DNA of 64,000 nucleotides from Tubulanus polymorphus (Eukaryota > Nemertea > Palaeonemertea > Tubulaniformes > Tubulanidae), in assembly GCF_964204645.1 (NCBI RefSeq), contig NC_134027.1, positions 167,501 through 231,500 on the forward strand. Direction: 5' to 3'. The position numbers and the translations under genes were made by a program. Below are positions 10,616 to 22,485 of the stretch, in pieces (position 1 is the first letter of the stretch; each line of letters begins with the position of its first letter). Below the pieces are notes generated by a model. It was not told where the DNA came from and did no database searches. It saw only the letters and a program-made list of their open reading frames with translations.

Positions 10616-10835
10616 AGGTGTTCAGTCCATTTCCTTATTTTACTTTAAAACAAACATGTCCAGTCCACTTCCTTACTTTATTTACTTAAATGAAAATATA
10701 ATCCATATCCTTATTTTACTTTTTACACAAGTCAAGTCCATTTCCACGTTTTACTTCAAAAGAAACTTTTCAGCCCGCTTCCTTGAAATAAGCTTGTCCA
10801 GTCCCTTTCCTTATTTTACTTTAAAATTAAATTCT
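10616..10835. repeat. Diverged tandem repeat of a CCATTTCCTTATTTTACTT unit
   Basis: About five degenerate copies, roughly 40-60 bp each, sharing GTCCA-TTTCC and TTATTTTACTTTAAAA words. Confidence 0.7.
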
Positions 10836-11512
10836 TTTTTTTTTTCTAAATAAAAAAACTTCGTCTTTGATCACGAGTCCAATCGTCTAAAGCCAATATG
10901 TCGCTTTTATTTATAAATGATGAGTTGTTTCATCGCAGCTAAGAAATTGTCAACTCAGTAATCCACGAATCATTCTAACATATCCAATTGCCCTAATATT
11001 AACATAACACCCTCTCGCTCTCTCACATCTCACACCGGTACAGCAGTCGTCGGCCGGGGGTGACATTGACGACATCTTTATATCGAAGATAAATCCATTA
11101 TTAAGACTATCGGAGCTATCTAATATAAATAACAGAGATCCCAGGGGGCTACAGTGTAAATCACAGGCTGATCCCATCAGTCATCGGAATTACAACTGAA
11201 TCCATCTCCTCAATTCCAAATTGCCATCACCAGAGAAAACTGATTATTAATTGTAGACTTTCTCAAATCATTTGAAAGTTAAATTGTAGCATTAGACTGT
11301 TCACACATTTAGGGGGTTAAAATGCCCACTTCACACACAGAAAACAAATGAAGGATAACAATCAATTTTTCAAATTCTCTGATTTTCAGCAATTTTCTTC
11401 ATTAAATTCACCGAATTAGTCATGCTACTATTTAACTTTAAAACAACGAAGACCATGCAAAAATTGAAATAAAAATTTAAAACAAAAATCGATTCTAGCA
11501 ATAGCAATCATC

Positions 11513-11518
11513 TTTATT
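11513..11518 (-). terminator. Candidate poly(A) signal of the ZFP64-like gene
   Basis: AATAAA on the minus strand, about 1.2 kb past the stop codon at 12706. If used, the 26-bp array at 11796-11985 lies in the 3' UTR. Confidence 0.4.
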
Positions 11519-11795
11519 GCCTTCTTTTTGCTGAATGAATTAAATATCTGAAGGATGCAGAAAGACTCACTATTGAAAACACAGTATCTGCTGCTACAAT
11601 ACTGACAGCTTCACGAACAGCTGCTTACCCCGGCTGGGTAAAACCTGATTCACAAAATACTGCTGAAAATACAAACATATCCATTCATTTTACATTCAAG
11701 TGACAACATTGTTAGAAATATATCTAAAGGACAAGGGCTGTAATAAGAACCATTGACAGCTACACCAAGGGGCCTTAAGAGAAATGGACAGTGAG

Positions 11796-11985
11796 ATGAA
11801 TTACAAGCAAGGGACAGCTAGTTAATTCACAAGCAAGGGACAGCTAGTTAACTTACAAGCAAAGGGACAGCTAGTTAACTTACAAGCAAGGGACAGCTAG
11901 TAAACTTACAAGCAAGGGACAGCTAGTTAACTTACAAGCCAGGGACAGCTAGTTAACTTACAAGTCAGGGACAGCTAGTTAACTA
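11796..11985. repeat. 26-bp minisatellite in the ZFP64-like 3' region
   Basis: Seven copies of a 26-27-bp unit built from ACAAGCAAGGGACAGCTAG plus TTAACTT, with small changes (CAAAGGG, CCAGGG, TCAGGG). Confidence 0.92.
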
Positions 11986-12705
11986 GAAATACAAGCATAT
12001 TTTCTTTTCTATGAAGGTAATGAAATGAATTTTGAGACAAGAAACCGTAGAAATTGTTGGAGACAAGAAAGAAAGAGAAATGAATGAATTGTATTGTAGT
12101 TTTATGCGAGGTGATGTGAATGGACCAGTAGGATGAGAGGAGGTGGCCACGGGTTTCATAATAACTATCTGTGCCATTATCAACTAATCTAATAGTAATA
12201 CTATCATCACTCTGACACACAGACACACAGAGAGCTGATTCAATAATTGTCATCTTCAATAAATCTTGATGGATTAATGTAGAATTCAGTAGTGCACACA
12301 CAGCTGCCTTCATTACAAATACACTGGATTTAGTTCACTGCCATCTCCCTGGTTCTATGTGGGTTTAAATCTACTCTGATAGACGAATTAGTTTAGAAAC
12401 CGAGAGTAAGAACTATGTGATACTAGGAATGAAACAGTAAACCAGGTCCAGTACTGAGAGTGAATATGCTAGGGGTGATTTTCAGTTCGTGCATAGTACA
12501 CTAGATGGCAGCAGTGTCTGGTGGTTTTGGTAAGATGAACACTAGATGGCAGCACTGAGCGTAGTCTAACGGTGAGGCGGGAAAATTGAAATCAACCAAC
12601 CTGAAATCAGATAACAGCATTCGATCAAACACGCTGTTAATCCAGATTAGGATTAGTATAATCCAGTCGAACGTTCTTATCTGAATCGAGCACAGTACAG
12701 TTGAC

Positions 12706-15700
12706 TCATTGTTGCGTGGTTATGGTAACCTCATTTTCGTCATCTCGGGTAGTTAAACTCAACAATGCGGTAACCGGTGATGACGGTGATGTTGCTGTTA
12801 TTACACTTTGTTGCGTCTCTTCGACGCTGATACAACAATACTCCTGAACGCTAGACGTGGTTGCCCCAGCGACACAGTTGCTGATATCATTTTTGTAAAC
12901 AATAAGCGGTTGTAGAATGAACTGATTTTGAATGTTTAACGGTGCCGATTGTTGAACACACGCACCGGTAGTTCGTTTCGGTAAAATGAACTGATGACCT
13001 CGACCTCTACCCAGCTGCGTCCACTGCGATTGTTGCTGCGTTGCTAGGAGACCGGTAACAGTAATAATCGGTGTATCTGAATTTTGATTTCGATTCGGAT
13101 TTTCGTTTAATTGATTTAATTCCATGTGAACCGGTAATTGCTGCTGCTGCTGCTGTTGGCCAGCACTATGCAGCATCACGTCCGTACCTGCAGCTGCTGC
13201 ACCTGCTGCTCCTATTATACGCTGTATTTGAGCACTATCCGGTTGAATTTGGAACTGAATTTCAGAAAATGCGGATAAAGGAATCGTTTGAACTTGTTGT
13301 GAATTGTCAGCAGACATGAGTAAAGTTAGTTCAGTATTATCCATCTGATCGGGAGTGATATTCACATGCTGCTCATGCACAGTAAGGGCGACATCCTCCC
13401 TCTGCTGCTGCTGCTCGTGCTGCTGCTGCTGCTTGTGCTGCTGCTGCTCGTGCTGCTGCTGCTGCTGCTGCTGTGCGGGGTGTTGAGGAGTCAGTAATAA
13501 ATCTGATTCAGTGACCTGTGTTGAAGCAGACGCCTGGCGTGTTGAGACTGCGTGGTTGATTGTCGGAACGATGACAGAAGCCGATGAACTCTGATCTCGG
13601 ATACAATCTTCCTCTAAAGCGATGATTAGCGTTGAACCCTGCGACGAGTCATTGTTTATAACCGGTGTTTGTAAGTCTAATACGGCTTGAGCAGTTGCCA
13701 CCAGGTCGCGCTGTACGGCGTCCACCAGGGGGCGCTGTTGGTCGTGTTGTTTAAGATGAGCTCGTAATGAATCCTCTCTATAGAAACTGCTGTCACACTG
13801 CGGACACCGATGATGACAGTTTTTACGATTCACGCAGCTCCCGGACGCCGGCGACCTTGACCCCGATGGAAGTTTAGCGTTCGTTTTCGCTTTACGTTTA
13901 TTCGGATTCGAAATGGTCGTTGCCTTGACTACGGATAATCTATTGTCATTTTTCGATTGTTGTTTGTTGCCGCTGGTTACGATCGAGCAGCTGTGTTTTT
14001 CGTCGCGGTGAGTTCTCAGATCAAATCGAGATTTCGCTACATAGTTACACTTTTTACACACAATAGAGGGCGCATTCGGGCCGTGGTTCATTCTCTTATG
14101 CACCGTCAGATTCCCTGAAACATACACAGATATAATGAATATTCAATCAGTCTCATTCTCTACATGGTTAGTAGGAGTATGGCTTCACTTTTGATGCGGT
14201 AAAGGCTCTGGTTTAGTGAATCGCGCCGAACAGCTCATCGTGTGATTTATCAAACAATGAAAATAACCTATGGACAAATCATTAATGTGATAATAACCCA
14301 GAAGGAAGATGTGTGTGTGCGTTTGACTTTTGATTATTTGCCATGACAATAATTCAGATAACTCCTCATAAAGTAGCACTTTTCAGCGCTTATTGACATT
14401 GTTGTGATAAGCAAGCACAATCAGGGCCGTAACAAATTTTTCCCAAAAAGTAACACTTTTAGTAGGACTTGCTGTAAACTTTAGCCCGTACAGAAGTTAG
14501 AAGTTCTGTCCTCAGTTTCGGATCATTCATTTATTACGTACGCATAGAATTTGAATTTTTCAACCCCCCTCCCCCTCTGTACGCAAAATCAGCCATTTTT
14601 TTCGTATACATTAAACATTACAGTACGCAATTTCACTGACCCCTCCCCCCTCCCCTAATGCGTACGTAATACATGCACGATGCCTTCCTCAAATCAAAAG
14701 ATAAAGAGACAAATGAAAATGAAACGTACCTTTAACAGAACAGGAATATTTACAGAGATCGCAGTGAAATGGTTTCTCACCGGAGTGAATTCTAACGTGA
14801 CGTTTTAAATCAGAGTTGATTTTAAACGCTGCTTCACACGTCTGACATTTAAACGGTGCGTCCCCCGTGTGAATTCGAATATGAACCGTTAACTGACTTG
14901 TATTGTTGAACGATTTCATACAAATCTGACACCTACAAATAAAATTATTAATGTATTAGATTGAAACAACACGAGCAAATATCGGAAAACCGTATTATCG
15001 GAAATTACAGCATCCAGCTTCACACGTCACGTGAGTTTCAATTTGACTCTAAGAAAGGAACTAATTTTTTTATACTGGAGTCAAACTTAACCAATTGGGT
15101 TCGCGATGAAGTTGTAGTTGAAATTAGTTCATTTTCAGTATTTCAACTGTAGACCTGCGGAACTGGGTTCATGAATTCTCACTTGTAAGGCTTGAGTCCT
15201 GAATGAATTCTTTGATGTTTCACAAGGGCTGATTTTTCATTACATTTATATTCACCTGAAAGTAAAACACAAAAACTTTTGAATACAAAAAAGCCCCCGG
15301 AGATTCATGGGTCAGCCCTAGGGAGTCATGGGTAAGCCCTAGGGAGTCATGGGTAAGCCTCGGGGAGTCATGGTTCAGCCCCCGGGGATTCATGAGTCAG
15401 CCAAGGGGAGTCATGAGTCAGCCACGGGGGAGTCATGAGTCAGCCCCCGGAGATTCATGGGTCAGCCCTAGGGAGTCATGGGTAAGCCTCGGGGAGTCAT
15501 GGTTCAGCCCCCGGGCATTCATGAGTCAGCCAAGGGGAGTCATGAGTCAGCCAAGGGGAGTCATGAGTCAGCCACGGGGGAGTCATGAGTCAGCCCCCGG
15601 AGATTCATGGGTCAGCCCTAGGGAGTCATGGGTAAGCCTCGGGGAGTCATGGTTCAGCCCCCGGGGATTCATGAGTCAGCCACGGGGGAGTCATGAGTCA

Positions 15701-17466
15701 GCCCCCGGAGATTCATGGGTCAGCCCTAGGGAGTCATGGGTAAGCCTCGGGGAGTCATGGTTCAGCCCCCGGGGATTCATGAGTCAGCCACGGGGAGTCA
15801 CGAGTCAGCCACGGGGGAGTCATGGGTCAGCCCTAGGGAGTCATGGGTAAGCCTTGGGGAGTCATGGTTCAGCCCCCGGGGATTCATGAGTCAGCCACGG
15901 GGAGTCATGAGTCAGCCACGGGGAGTCATGAGTCAGCAACGGGGATTCATGGGTCAGCCCCCGAGGATTCATGGGTCAGTCCCGGGGATTCATGGGTCAG
16001 CTCAGGAGATTCATGGGTCAGCCCAGGAGATTCATGGGTCAGCTCAGGAGATTCATGGGTCAGCCCAGGAGATTCATGGGTCAGCCCCGGGGATTCATGG
16101 GTCAGCCCCCAGGGATTCATGGGTCAGCCCACGGGGATTCATGGGTCAGCCCCCGGGGAGTCATGGGTCAGCCCCCGGGGATTCATGGGTCAGCCCCCGG
16201 GGATACAAGGTATACTCACATGTATCACACTGATATCTTTTCTCCTCTGAGTGGTTTTTATAATGTTCGATTAGTTTATCTTTACGACCATATCTACGAC
16301 TACAAACAGGACAGACGTACGGCTTTTCACCGCTGTGCTTCACCAGGTGGCGCTTCAAATCTTTCGGATACGCGCACGTAAATGGACAATCTTTATACGA
16401 ACATTTATAATTCTTTTGCGGCAGTTTACGCGCTTCTAAAATACAAATTCGAAACAGAAATGTTGATTTGATGGAGATAGAACAGAAATGAGAGGGACGA
16501 GAGAAACTTACTGTTAGTCGTACGTCTGGACGTATGAACTGCAGGAATTGATCTCCCAATCGTCGGGAGTTGAGATATACCCCTAGTATTCACTGATGAA
16601 GAATCATTTGATTTCTTCTCTTGAACTGAAAAATATCGATGAGACGTCATTCCAAAATCAACAGCTCAATAGAATTCAATTGAAATATCATAATGATATA
16701 AGTCTGTCGAGATATTTAATGTAACGGCCTGTAAAATGAATATCATTATCATTCATGTCAAATTTCCATAAGATTACAAAACTGTGAAATCATTTCCATA
16801 TTTCTATCTATAAATAAAATTTCATCAAATTTCCAAAGTAAAGTTTGTTCAAAAAAGTTAAGTGCCAAAGTTAGCTTAAAACTTGTCAAAATTTGTAAGA
16901 TCGATTGCAGAATCAAAATGAGCTTAGCCTAGATTTATGTTGGCTTGAATCATCTTTAAAAACAGGACTTGGTTTTGGGATGAAAGTAGTTTTATCTAGG
17001 TCATCACTGAGCCGCTCTAGTTGTACATATAAATAATACCTGTATTCGCTGATGAATAACTCTTTTTCTTCAGTAAAGGTGGAATCTGCTGCTGATCAGT
17101 AACATTACATTTTAGATCAATTAATTCAGTTTGATTAATCCGTGAACCTCGAGTGTGATGACTATCACTGGTACCAGCAGTACGAGCAGCGAGACCTCTC
17201 TCTTTATCAGACACAAAGTCTATCTCATCACTGGACGCTTGTCTCACTAACTCTATCAATTGTCGCGATGCCGTTAAGGTTTGGTCGGCAGTCCGGTGTT
17301 GCGGAGGAGTTGACAGTGTTTTAGAATCTGCCAGATGTTGTTTTTGATAGTATTTTCTCAGTAATATGCACTGATGCTGTTTGTGTTGCGTGAATTCTTT
17401 AATGCAATCGAATTCAGCGCGACAAGCTCCACAAATGTGAATATCGGGCGATAATACTGAATCCAT
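12706..17466 (-). CDS. ZFP64: ZFP64-like C2H2 zinc-finger transcription factor
   Basis: Seven coding exons join in frame with GT-AG borders: 17466-17040, 16625-16512, 16435-16220, 15255-15183, 14932-14730 and 14114-12706, which is six coding blocks after the start codon, plus one possible upstream non-coding exon. The total is 2442 nt, 813 residues. The N-terminal finger DIHICGACRAEF closely matches vertebrate ZFP64, as do the row of C2H2 fingers with NTSQLTVHIRIHTGDAPF and FKINSDLKRHVRIHSGEKPF, the separate finger CPQCDSSFYREDSLRAH, and EIQFQIQP after it. I count nine fingers. The C-terminal half is low-complexity with a poly-Gln/His tract (minus strand of about 13390-13475). ZFP64 is a nuclear DNA-binding regulator. 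Start: the ATG at 17466 is just before DIHICG, as expected for the family. Confidence 0.9.
13139..13156 (-). repeat. CAG-type coding triplet runs in the ZFP64-like last exon
   Basis: CTGCTG runs here and at about 13402-13475 encode glutamine tracts (up to seven or eight Gln, interrupted by His and Glu). They are in frame and thus part of the protein; such tracts are often length-polymorphic. Confidence 0.85.
14120..14729. other. Intron 5 of the ZFP64-like gene
   Basis: Intron of about 615 bp with no embedded gene. It holds a small inverted pair around GTACGCA at about 14535-14665 (TTACGTACGCA and TGCGTACGTAA) enclosing CCCTCCCCC tracts on both sides, a likely foldback insertion of about 130 bp. 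Confidence 0.5.
15292..16205. repeat. 22-bp minisatellite in the ZFP64-like gene, about 41 copies
   Basis: About 914 bp of a unit built from GATTCATGGGTCAGCCCCC plus GGG, with variants GAGTCATGAGTCAGCCACG and GGGTAAGCC. Higher-order blocks of four to six variants recur (for example 15440-15560, 15600-15680, 15700-15790). It fills most of the intron between exons 16435-16220 and 15255-15183 and ends 13 bp from the 5' splice site. The 130-165-residue ORFs over it are repeat artefacts. Confidence 0.96.
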
Positions 17467-17683
17467 CCTCTCAGAGTCCGTGAGGTGAGGGGTCTAATTA
17501 CTGCATATCCATCACCTATAGGCCCATTCTTAAAGATAACACCTGAAATTATAATAATTATAATCAATTATAGAACTATAAAATAATCTCGGCGCTTTAC
17601 GTCACATGTGGAAACAAAAAGACATTTTTTAAAACAGACAAACGAACCACAAACTGTCGTCACTATCAGCAAAAATAGCTTAC

Positions 17684-17832
17684 ATTCTATCAAGTTTAGA
17701 ACATGGATTTCGGGTAGTCTGAATATCAGTTATTGTTACGGTTGTTTGTGGAACGACGGCTTGACTTGGATTTCGGGGATAAGATTCAGTGACATTGGAA
17801 CTGTAGCGACTTAATAATTCACTGAACGACAT
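17684..17832 (-). other. Candidate 5' exon or uORF of the ZFP64-like gene
   Basis: An ATG at 17832 opens MSFSELLSRYSSNVTE and remains open up to a strong donor AAT|GTAAGC at 17684/17683. A good acceptor (TTTCAG|GTG) lies at 17542, 76 bp upstream of the ZFP64-like ATG. Joining the two gives a stop after four codons, so if spliced this way the frame is an upstream ORF of about 53 codons rather than an N-terminal extension. Confidence 0.4.
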
Positions 17833-17865
17833 TTTTTCTTTCTGTGGGCCAGGCCGACTAGGCAA

Positions 17866-18505
17866 ATGTTTTTGACGAAAATTAAGTACATACGCGGGTG
17901 GGAACTAATCGTCTATCTGAAAATGACATCTCCACTTCATTCAATCGACTGTATTTGGAGTAATTCCCAAACATTCTCAACCAAATCACATGAAATCAGC
18001 TTTAATACAAACTAGAAGACTTTATGCTTCCAGCGAACCTATAACCAACCATCACACTACGACAAATATCGCACAACGAAATCAGCGTTTATTTATGGAT
18101 TTCGGGAGATGGAGGTGACTGATATGGACATCATATAAGTAGTAAACATTTTTTTTTTGTAGAGCAAAAATGGCAGTTTTTCCACTTCAAACAATGATTT
18201 CTATGTGAGATGTTTAGATAACCAAAACAAACCATATATTTTTTGAAACTAGGCAGTCATACCTTTCCAGCTGTATCATTTATTTGTATAATCCATGCAG
18301 TTACGGAGCTTAGTAGCTCAAAATACAAAAATGAGGAAGGACACAGCTAATTCAAATCAAAGTCAAATTCAAAATAACTTTATTAGTAATTGATGTTAAC
18401 AAACACATTATCGGATTAAAAAATCAATGAAGAACAGAAAACATAGATAGAAAATTGAGTTTGTTTGGGTTATCTCTATTAATGTTGTTTCAAGTAAAAA
18501 AAACT
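17866..18505. other. Non-coding spacer between divergent ZFP64-like and CAP-Gly genes
   Basis: AT-rich spacer with no ORF of note. It probably holds the ZFP64-like promoter, but no definite element is seen. Confidence 0.4.
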
Positions 18506-18690
18506 GCCATTTTTCGCGGACTTTGGGTTCGAATCCGCGTTGACCCGGACCGGGTGAAGATGCCTGACCAGTGAACTGTTTGCCGTCCCCTTTCGGGTGG
18601 TTTCTACCATAGAACTATAACCGAATTACGTTAGTTCTATGTTTCTACCATCCTTCGTCAGTCTAAAAGATTTTTTTATGGAAATAAAGG
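18506..18690 (+). mobile_element. SINE-like repeat with B-box
   Basis: GGGTTCGAATCCGCG (about 18527-18541) is a perfect Pol III B-box. It is followed by a 110-bp tail with ACCATAGAACTATAACCG and a mirrored TTAGTTCTATGTTTCTACC. The A-box part is absent, so this is a truncated copy or another SINE family. Confidence 0.45.
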
Positions 18691-19035
18691 TTTCAGTTTA
18701 AACAGTTCTAATAAGTTTTAGTTCACAAATTCACCGCTAATGTTGTATTTGGAGGCAGCACGTAACAGTCAACAATCTGACAACTTATAATATTCCATCT
18801 GTGGCATGTGAATAAATAAAAGTAAAACAGAATCTTCAACTGAAATGATGTCTGGTGCGCATCCACACGTATCAATTGTTTACATAATAAACTTAGTATA
18901 AACATTTTAGAATATATTATCTCCATAGATTGACTTTATTTGCTTGATTAGTTTTAAATTCTGAATCATTTGATTTACTTTTATGTTAGACCGTTTCGTT
19001 GGATCACGTCTTCGGTATTCTACCCTGTAAACAAC

Positions 19036-19059
19036 ATGGCGTCGATGTTGTCAAAATAA
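19036..19059 (+). other. uORF in the first exon of the CAP-Gly gene
   Basis: The ATG at 19036 encodes MASMLSK then stops. It lies in exon 1, which ends at a strong donor (19102|GTAAGT). The main ATG is in exon 2. It may reduce translation; this is inference. Confidence 0.4.
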
Positions 19060-19478
19060 CTCGAATTTTATCGAATTTTTGTCGAGTTTGCCTCCATCAT
19101 TGGTAAGTGTATATTCTTATCGATATCTCCCGGTTTATCGCTCATGTCACGAACGATCAGTGAATTTCTGATGTTTTCTGTCGCTGATTTCTTCTGATTT
19201 TGTGCAAATGAATCGGGTTACCATCAACAAATCAAATTCACGATTTTATTGTTGTCGTTGAGACAACCATATCATTTGCAAATTGAAATCCTCACCTAAG
19301 CCTGTTAGTTACAATATGGAGTGACACATGATCGTAAGGATAGGCTGTAACCGCAAGGCTGAGTTGCTAATAGAAATTGGCGATTATTTTCAAAATCAAA
19401 CAAAATTGGCGAAAAATTACATTTAAATCCTGGCCCGAATGTTTCTCACATTTATTTCAGGTGTTGATTCTAGTGGCG

Positions 19479-21857
19479 ATGGATGACCCGTTCCTGTGTT
19501 CATGTAAAGCCTGTACGCGATTCTGGAAAATCAATTTCGGCAAATATTCACCGGAACTATTACAGACATCACCGATATGCCGTACTGCTAATACCGCTAC
19601 ACTTCTCTGGCAGAAAGGATTAATCAAAGTTGGAGACCGTGTGAAAGTTGCAGGAAAATATCCAGGTATCAATTCGAAATAAAAATCTATGAATTAGATT
19701 TCATGACCAGTCTAAGCCCGTCTTATTTCTGATCATCTAAAAACACTTGAGACCATTTTTTTCAATTTCTGTCATGACTATTATTTGAGATACAGGGTGC
19801 AAATCAACAGTTGATGATTTTGAAATTTATTCTATGACATTATTTACTCAAACTTTATCATCATTTCATTTCTCTGTTGATGAAGTTGAGTCGAAACTTT
19901 GAGACTAAACCGTAAACTGTTTATTAAGTGTGAAATACCGAGATCAATTTTTCGTCATGCAGAAATAGAAGTAAAATATATAATTTTGTTTTGTTGTTTT
20001 AGGGTTAGTGAAATTTGTTGGAAGTTTAGATGAAAATCTAATGGCTCCAGAAGTTTATGTTGGAGTCTCATTGTATGATAACAGTAAGTAGGTTTAATCA
20101 CACGTGTGATCAGTTTGTTGTTAGATTGTTCTGAATAGAGTCACAGGACCCTATTCAGTTTTTAAAGAACAACTTTTAAGAAACTGTGTACCCTTTTTTT
20201 GCGTGAAATTGGATGGTTGTGTATTATGAATCATGACTTCAAATTAGCCTCTAAAATGCATCTGGCGGGCTTCATTTAAAAAAAATCTTCATGGTCCCTT
20301 GTTCTGGGATTATGGGTCCCTACTTCATTAGTTCTCAGCCCCAAAGTAGAATTTTGATTTAACTGAATGCGGATTTCAATGTTTGTTTGTTTGTAGTTGG
20401 TTCAACTCATAACGGTGTGTATGATGGTAAACGTTATTTTCACTGCGCTCGAGGTCACGGAGCGTTCGTTCCTTACTCTCATGTACGCCTGATTACTCCA
20501 CCTGAGAAACATCCTCCGATACGCGGTAATTACATGTTCAAAAACTACGAGGAAATTAAAAAACGACGAAGGCTTCGAAGACAAAAGTAAGTTTCATTCG
20601 TAGTCAGTGTTTTCCTCGACAGGTTTTAGCTGAAGATATCTTTTGATTTCAGGGAAATATTGGGATTTTCTATTCCCCGATCATTAAAAACCCTGAGTCT
20701 AATCATAGAACTCTATAGAGTTCTATGGTCTAATGATTCGTATTTTGTTTTTATCATAGAACAAGAAACTTATTTTGACTGTATAGAATTTCCACATCTT
20801 GAAATAAACAGATCAATCTTTAGTCAGGGTTCCTACGGATCAGGCAAAATCAGGCTATTCTACGTGAAAAAAATAATCTCGAATTCATTCTTCGGTTTGT
20901 AGAGATCCAAATTTTGAAATTGGAATGACGTTAGAGGAAAGACAGATGAGAAGACCGAGTACAAGCAGTAGTTCAACTTTAACAGCTGGCGATCCTTTAG
21001 ATGTCAAATACTTGGTAAATATCTCAAAATCAAATTTCGTAATAAAACTTTCATTCGCACTGTTTCAGATTATAAGAAAAGTTCGGCTAAACTTGTGAGG
21101 AGCGTAAACATTGATAGTTGTTTCACTGATGTAAACATTGATAGTTGTTTCACTGATGTAAACATTGATAGTTGTTTCACTGATGTAAACATTGATAGTT
21201 GTTTCACTGATGTAAACATTGATAGTTGTTTCACTGATGTAAACATTGATAGTTGTTTCACTGATGTAAACATTGATAGTTGTTTCACTGATGTAAACAT
21301 TGATAGTTGTTTCACTGATGTAAACATTGATAGTTGTTTCACTGATGTAAACATTGATAGTTGTTTCACTGATGTAAACATTGATAGTTGTTTCACTGAT
21401 GTAAACATTGATAGTTGTTTCACTGATGTAAACATTGATAGTTGTTTCACTGATGTAAACATTGATAGTTGTTTCACTGATGTAAACATTGATAGTTGTT
21501 TCACTGATGTAAACATTGATAGTTGTTTCACTGATGTAAACATTGATAGTTGTTTCACTGATGTAAACATTGATAGTTGTTTCACTGATTGCTTGATCTC
21601 TTTTATTCCAGGATCTCATGAAACAAAACGAAAAAAATGCTCGAAAACTTCGTCGTCAAAGTAACAGCACGGTCAGTCTGCCGGAGATTCCGTCGACGAC
21701 GACGTATAAAGATAAACAATTCGAGAAATGGAAGAAGGAATTTGGAGGCGGGGAACGAGGAGAGAAAATGGCGCGGACTTTAGAACGGTTACACGTCGCG
21801 TTCGATAAAGGATTGGAATTAGAAAATGAAACCAATGATTCGCTGTATGATTATTGA
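19479..21857 (+). CDS. CAP-Gly domain protein (271 residues)
   Basis: Coding blocks 19479-19665, 20003-20083, 20397-20586, 20903-21014 and 21612-21857 join in frame (816 nt); a non-coding first exon ends at 19102. The N-terminus holds C-S-C-K-A-C (residues 7-12), possibly a small metal site. Residues about 50-122 form a CAP-Gly domain: VGDRVKVAGKYPGLVKFVG, then YVGVSLYDN, then NGVYDGKRYFHCARGHGAFV. In the family these bind microtubule plus-end or EEY/F-type tails; the usual GKNDG is replaced here by THNGVYDG. The C-terminus is basic and probably helical (EKNARKLRRQ, then KQFEKWKKEF). I do not recognise the orthologue. A cytoskeletal role is inferred from the domain only. AATAAA follows at 22290 and 22313. 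Confidence 0.85.
20704..20727. repeat. Perfect 24-bp palindrome in intron 4
   Basis: CATAGAACTCTA followed directly by its reverse complement. The ATAGAACT word also occurs in the SINE-like repeat at 18.6 kb. Confidence 0.7.
20785..20828 (+). repeat. Dispersed 44-bp block, copy 1
   Basis: Matches 55799-55842 at about 41 of 44 positions. In one frame both encode EFPHLEIN-SIFSQ. It lies within intron 4 of the CAP-Gly gene. Source element unknown. Confidence 0.6.
21104..21589. repeat. 27-bp minisatellite, exactly 18 perfect copies
   Basis: 486 bp of 18 identical units (GTAAACATTGATAG plus TTGTTTCACTGAT). It sits in the last intron of the CAP-Gly gene and ends 22 bp before the acceptor of exon 6. 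Because 27 is a multiple of three, three frames stay open (VNIDSCFTD, ISETTINVY, SVKQLSMFT repeats). None has splice or start context, so none is called as a gene. Confidence 0.98.
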
Positions 21858-22289
21858 TCCACAGTTCCACTGTTTTATAGCAGGACCTCAAATATAGCTG
21901 ATCTAGTGTTGAGACCAGTTTTAAGATTTTTTGTGTTTTATATCAGGATTTTCCTCGAATGAGTTTGTTTCTTATTTACGATTCAGTATTTTGTTAGAAT
22001 TTTTTTCTATTTCAATATCTGTAAAATCGAAAAAGCCTTATCTAAAGGTATACTGCTGTTATAGATCAAGTCAGTGCTAGTAAACCAAAGATTCTACTCT
22101 TTTCAGTGTCATATGATGAGTTGTTTTGAAAGCGAAAGTTTATTTCAAAACTATAAAATATTTGTCAGAATGTACTTTTTCTGAGATCACGATTTGATGT
22201 CAATTCTTTCCGTCCAAACATGACATAATGATATTTAGTAAATGATATATTTTTTACATTTATCCACATTCAAAACTTGTTGTCAAACT

Positions 22290-22318
22290 AATAAAATGTT
22301 TTACATGGAAATAATAAA
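22290..22318 (+). terminator. Poly(A) signals of the CAP-Gly gene
   Basis: AATAAA at 22290-22295 and again at 22313-22318, about 440 bp past the stop codon. Confidence 0.6.
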
Positions 22319-22485
22319 TATATTTATCAACATTAAATCGGACATTTTCGTTTTCAAGTGGTGACACCTGGTAGAGCTTATGAAAACTAGAATCATTTTC
22401 CGCCCTAGACGGTTCCCTACTCAACTGGCCTGGAAGTTTTGATAGTGTTTCTCTGCATTCCCCGTGGTAACAACATCAGTTATAT

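Noticed and set aside
15392-16381. Several 130-165-codon ORFs with repeated GQP/SHG words
   Set aside because: All are frames through the 22-bp minisatellite in the ZFP64-like intron.
21065-21664. Three 171-189-codon ORFs on both strands
   Set aside because: They arise because the 27-bp repeat is a multiple of three. The real exon 6 begins at 21612 with an acceptor.
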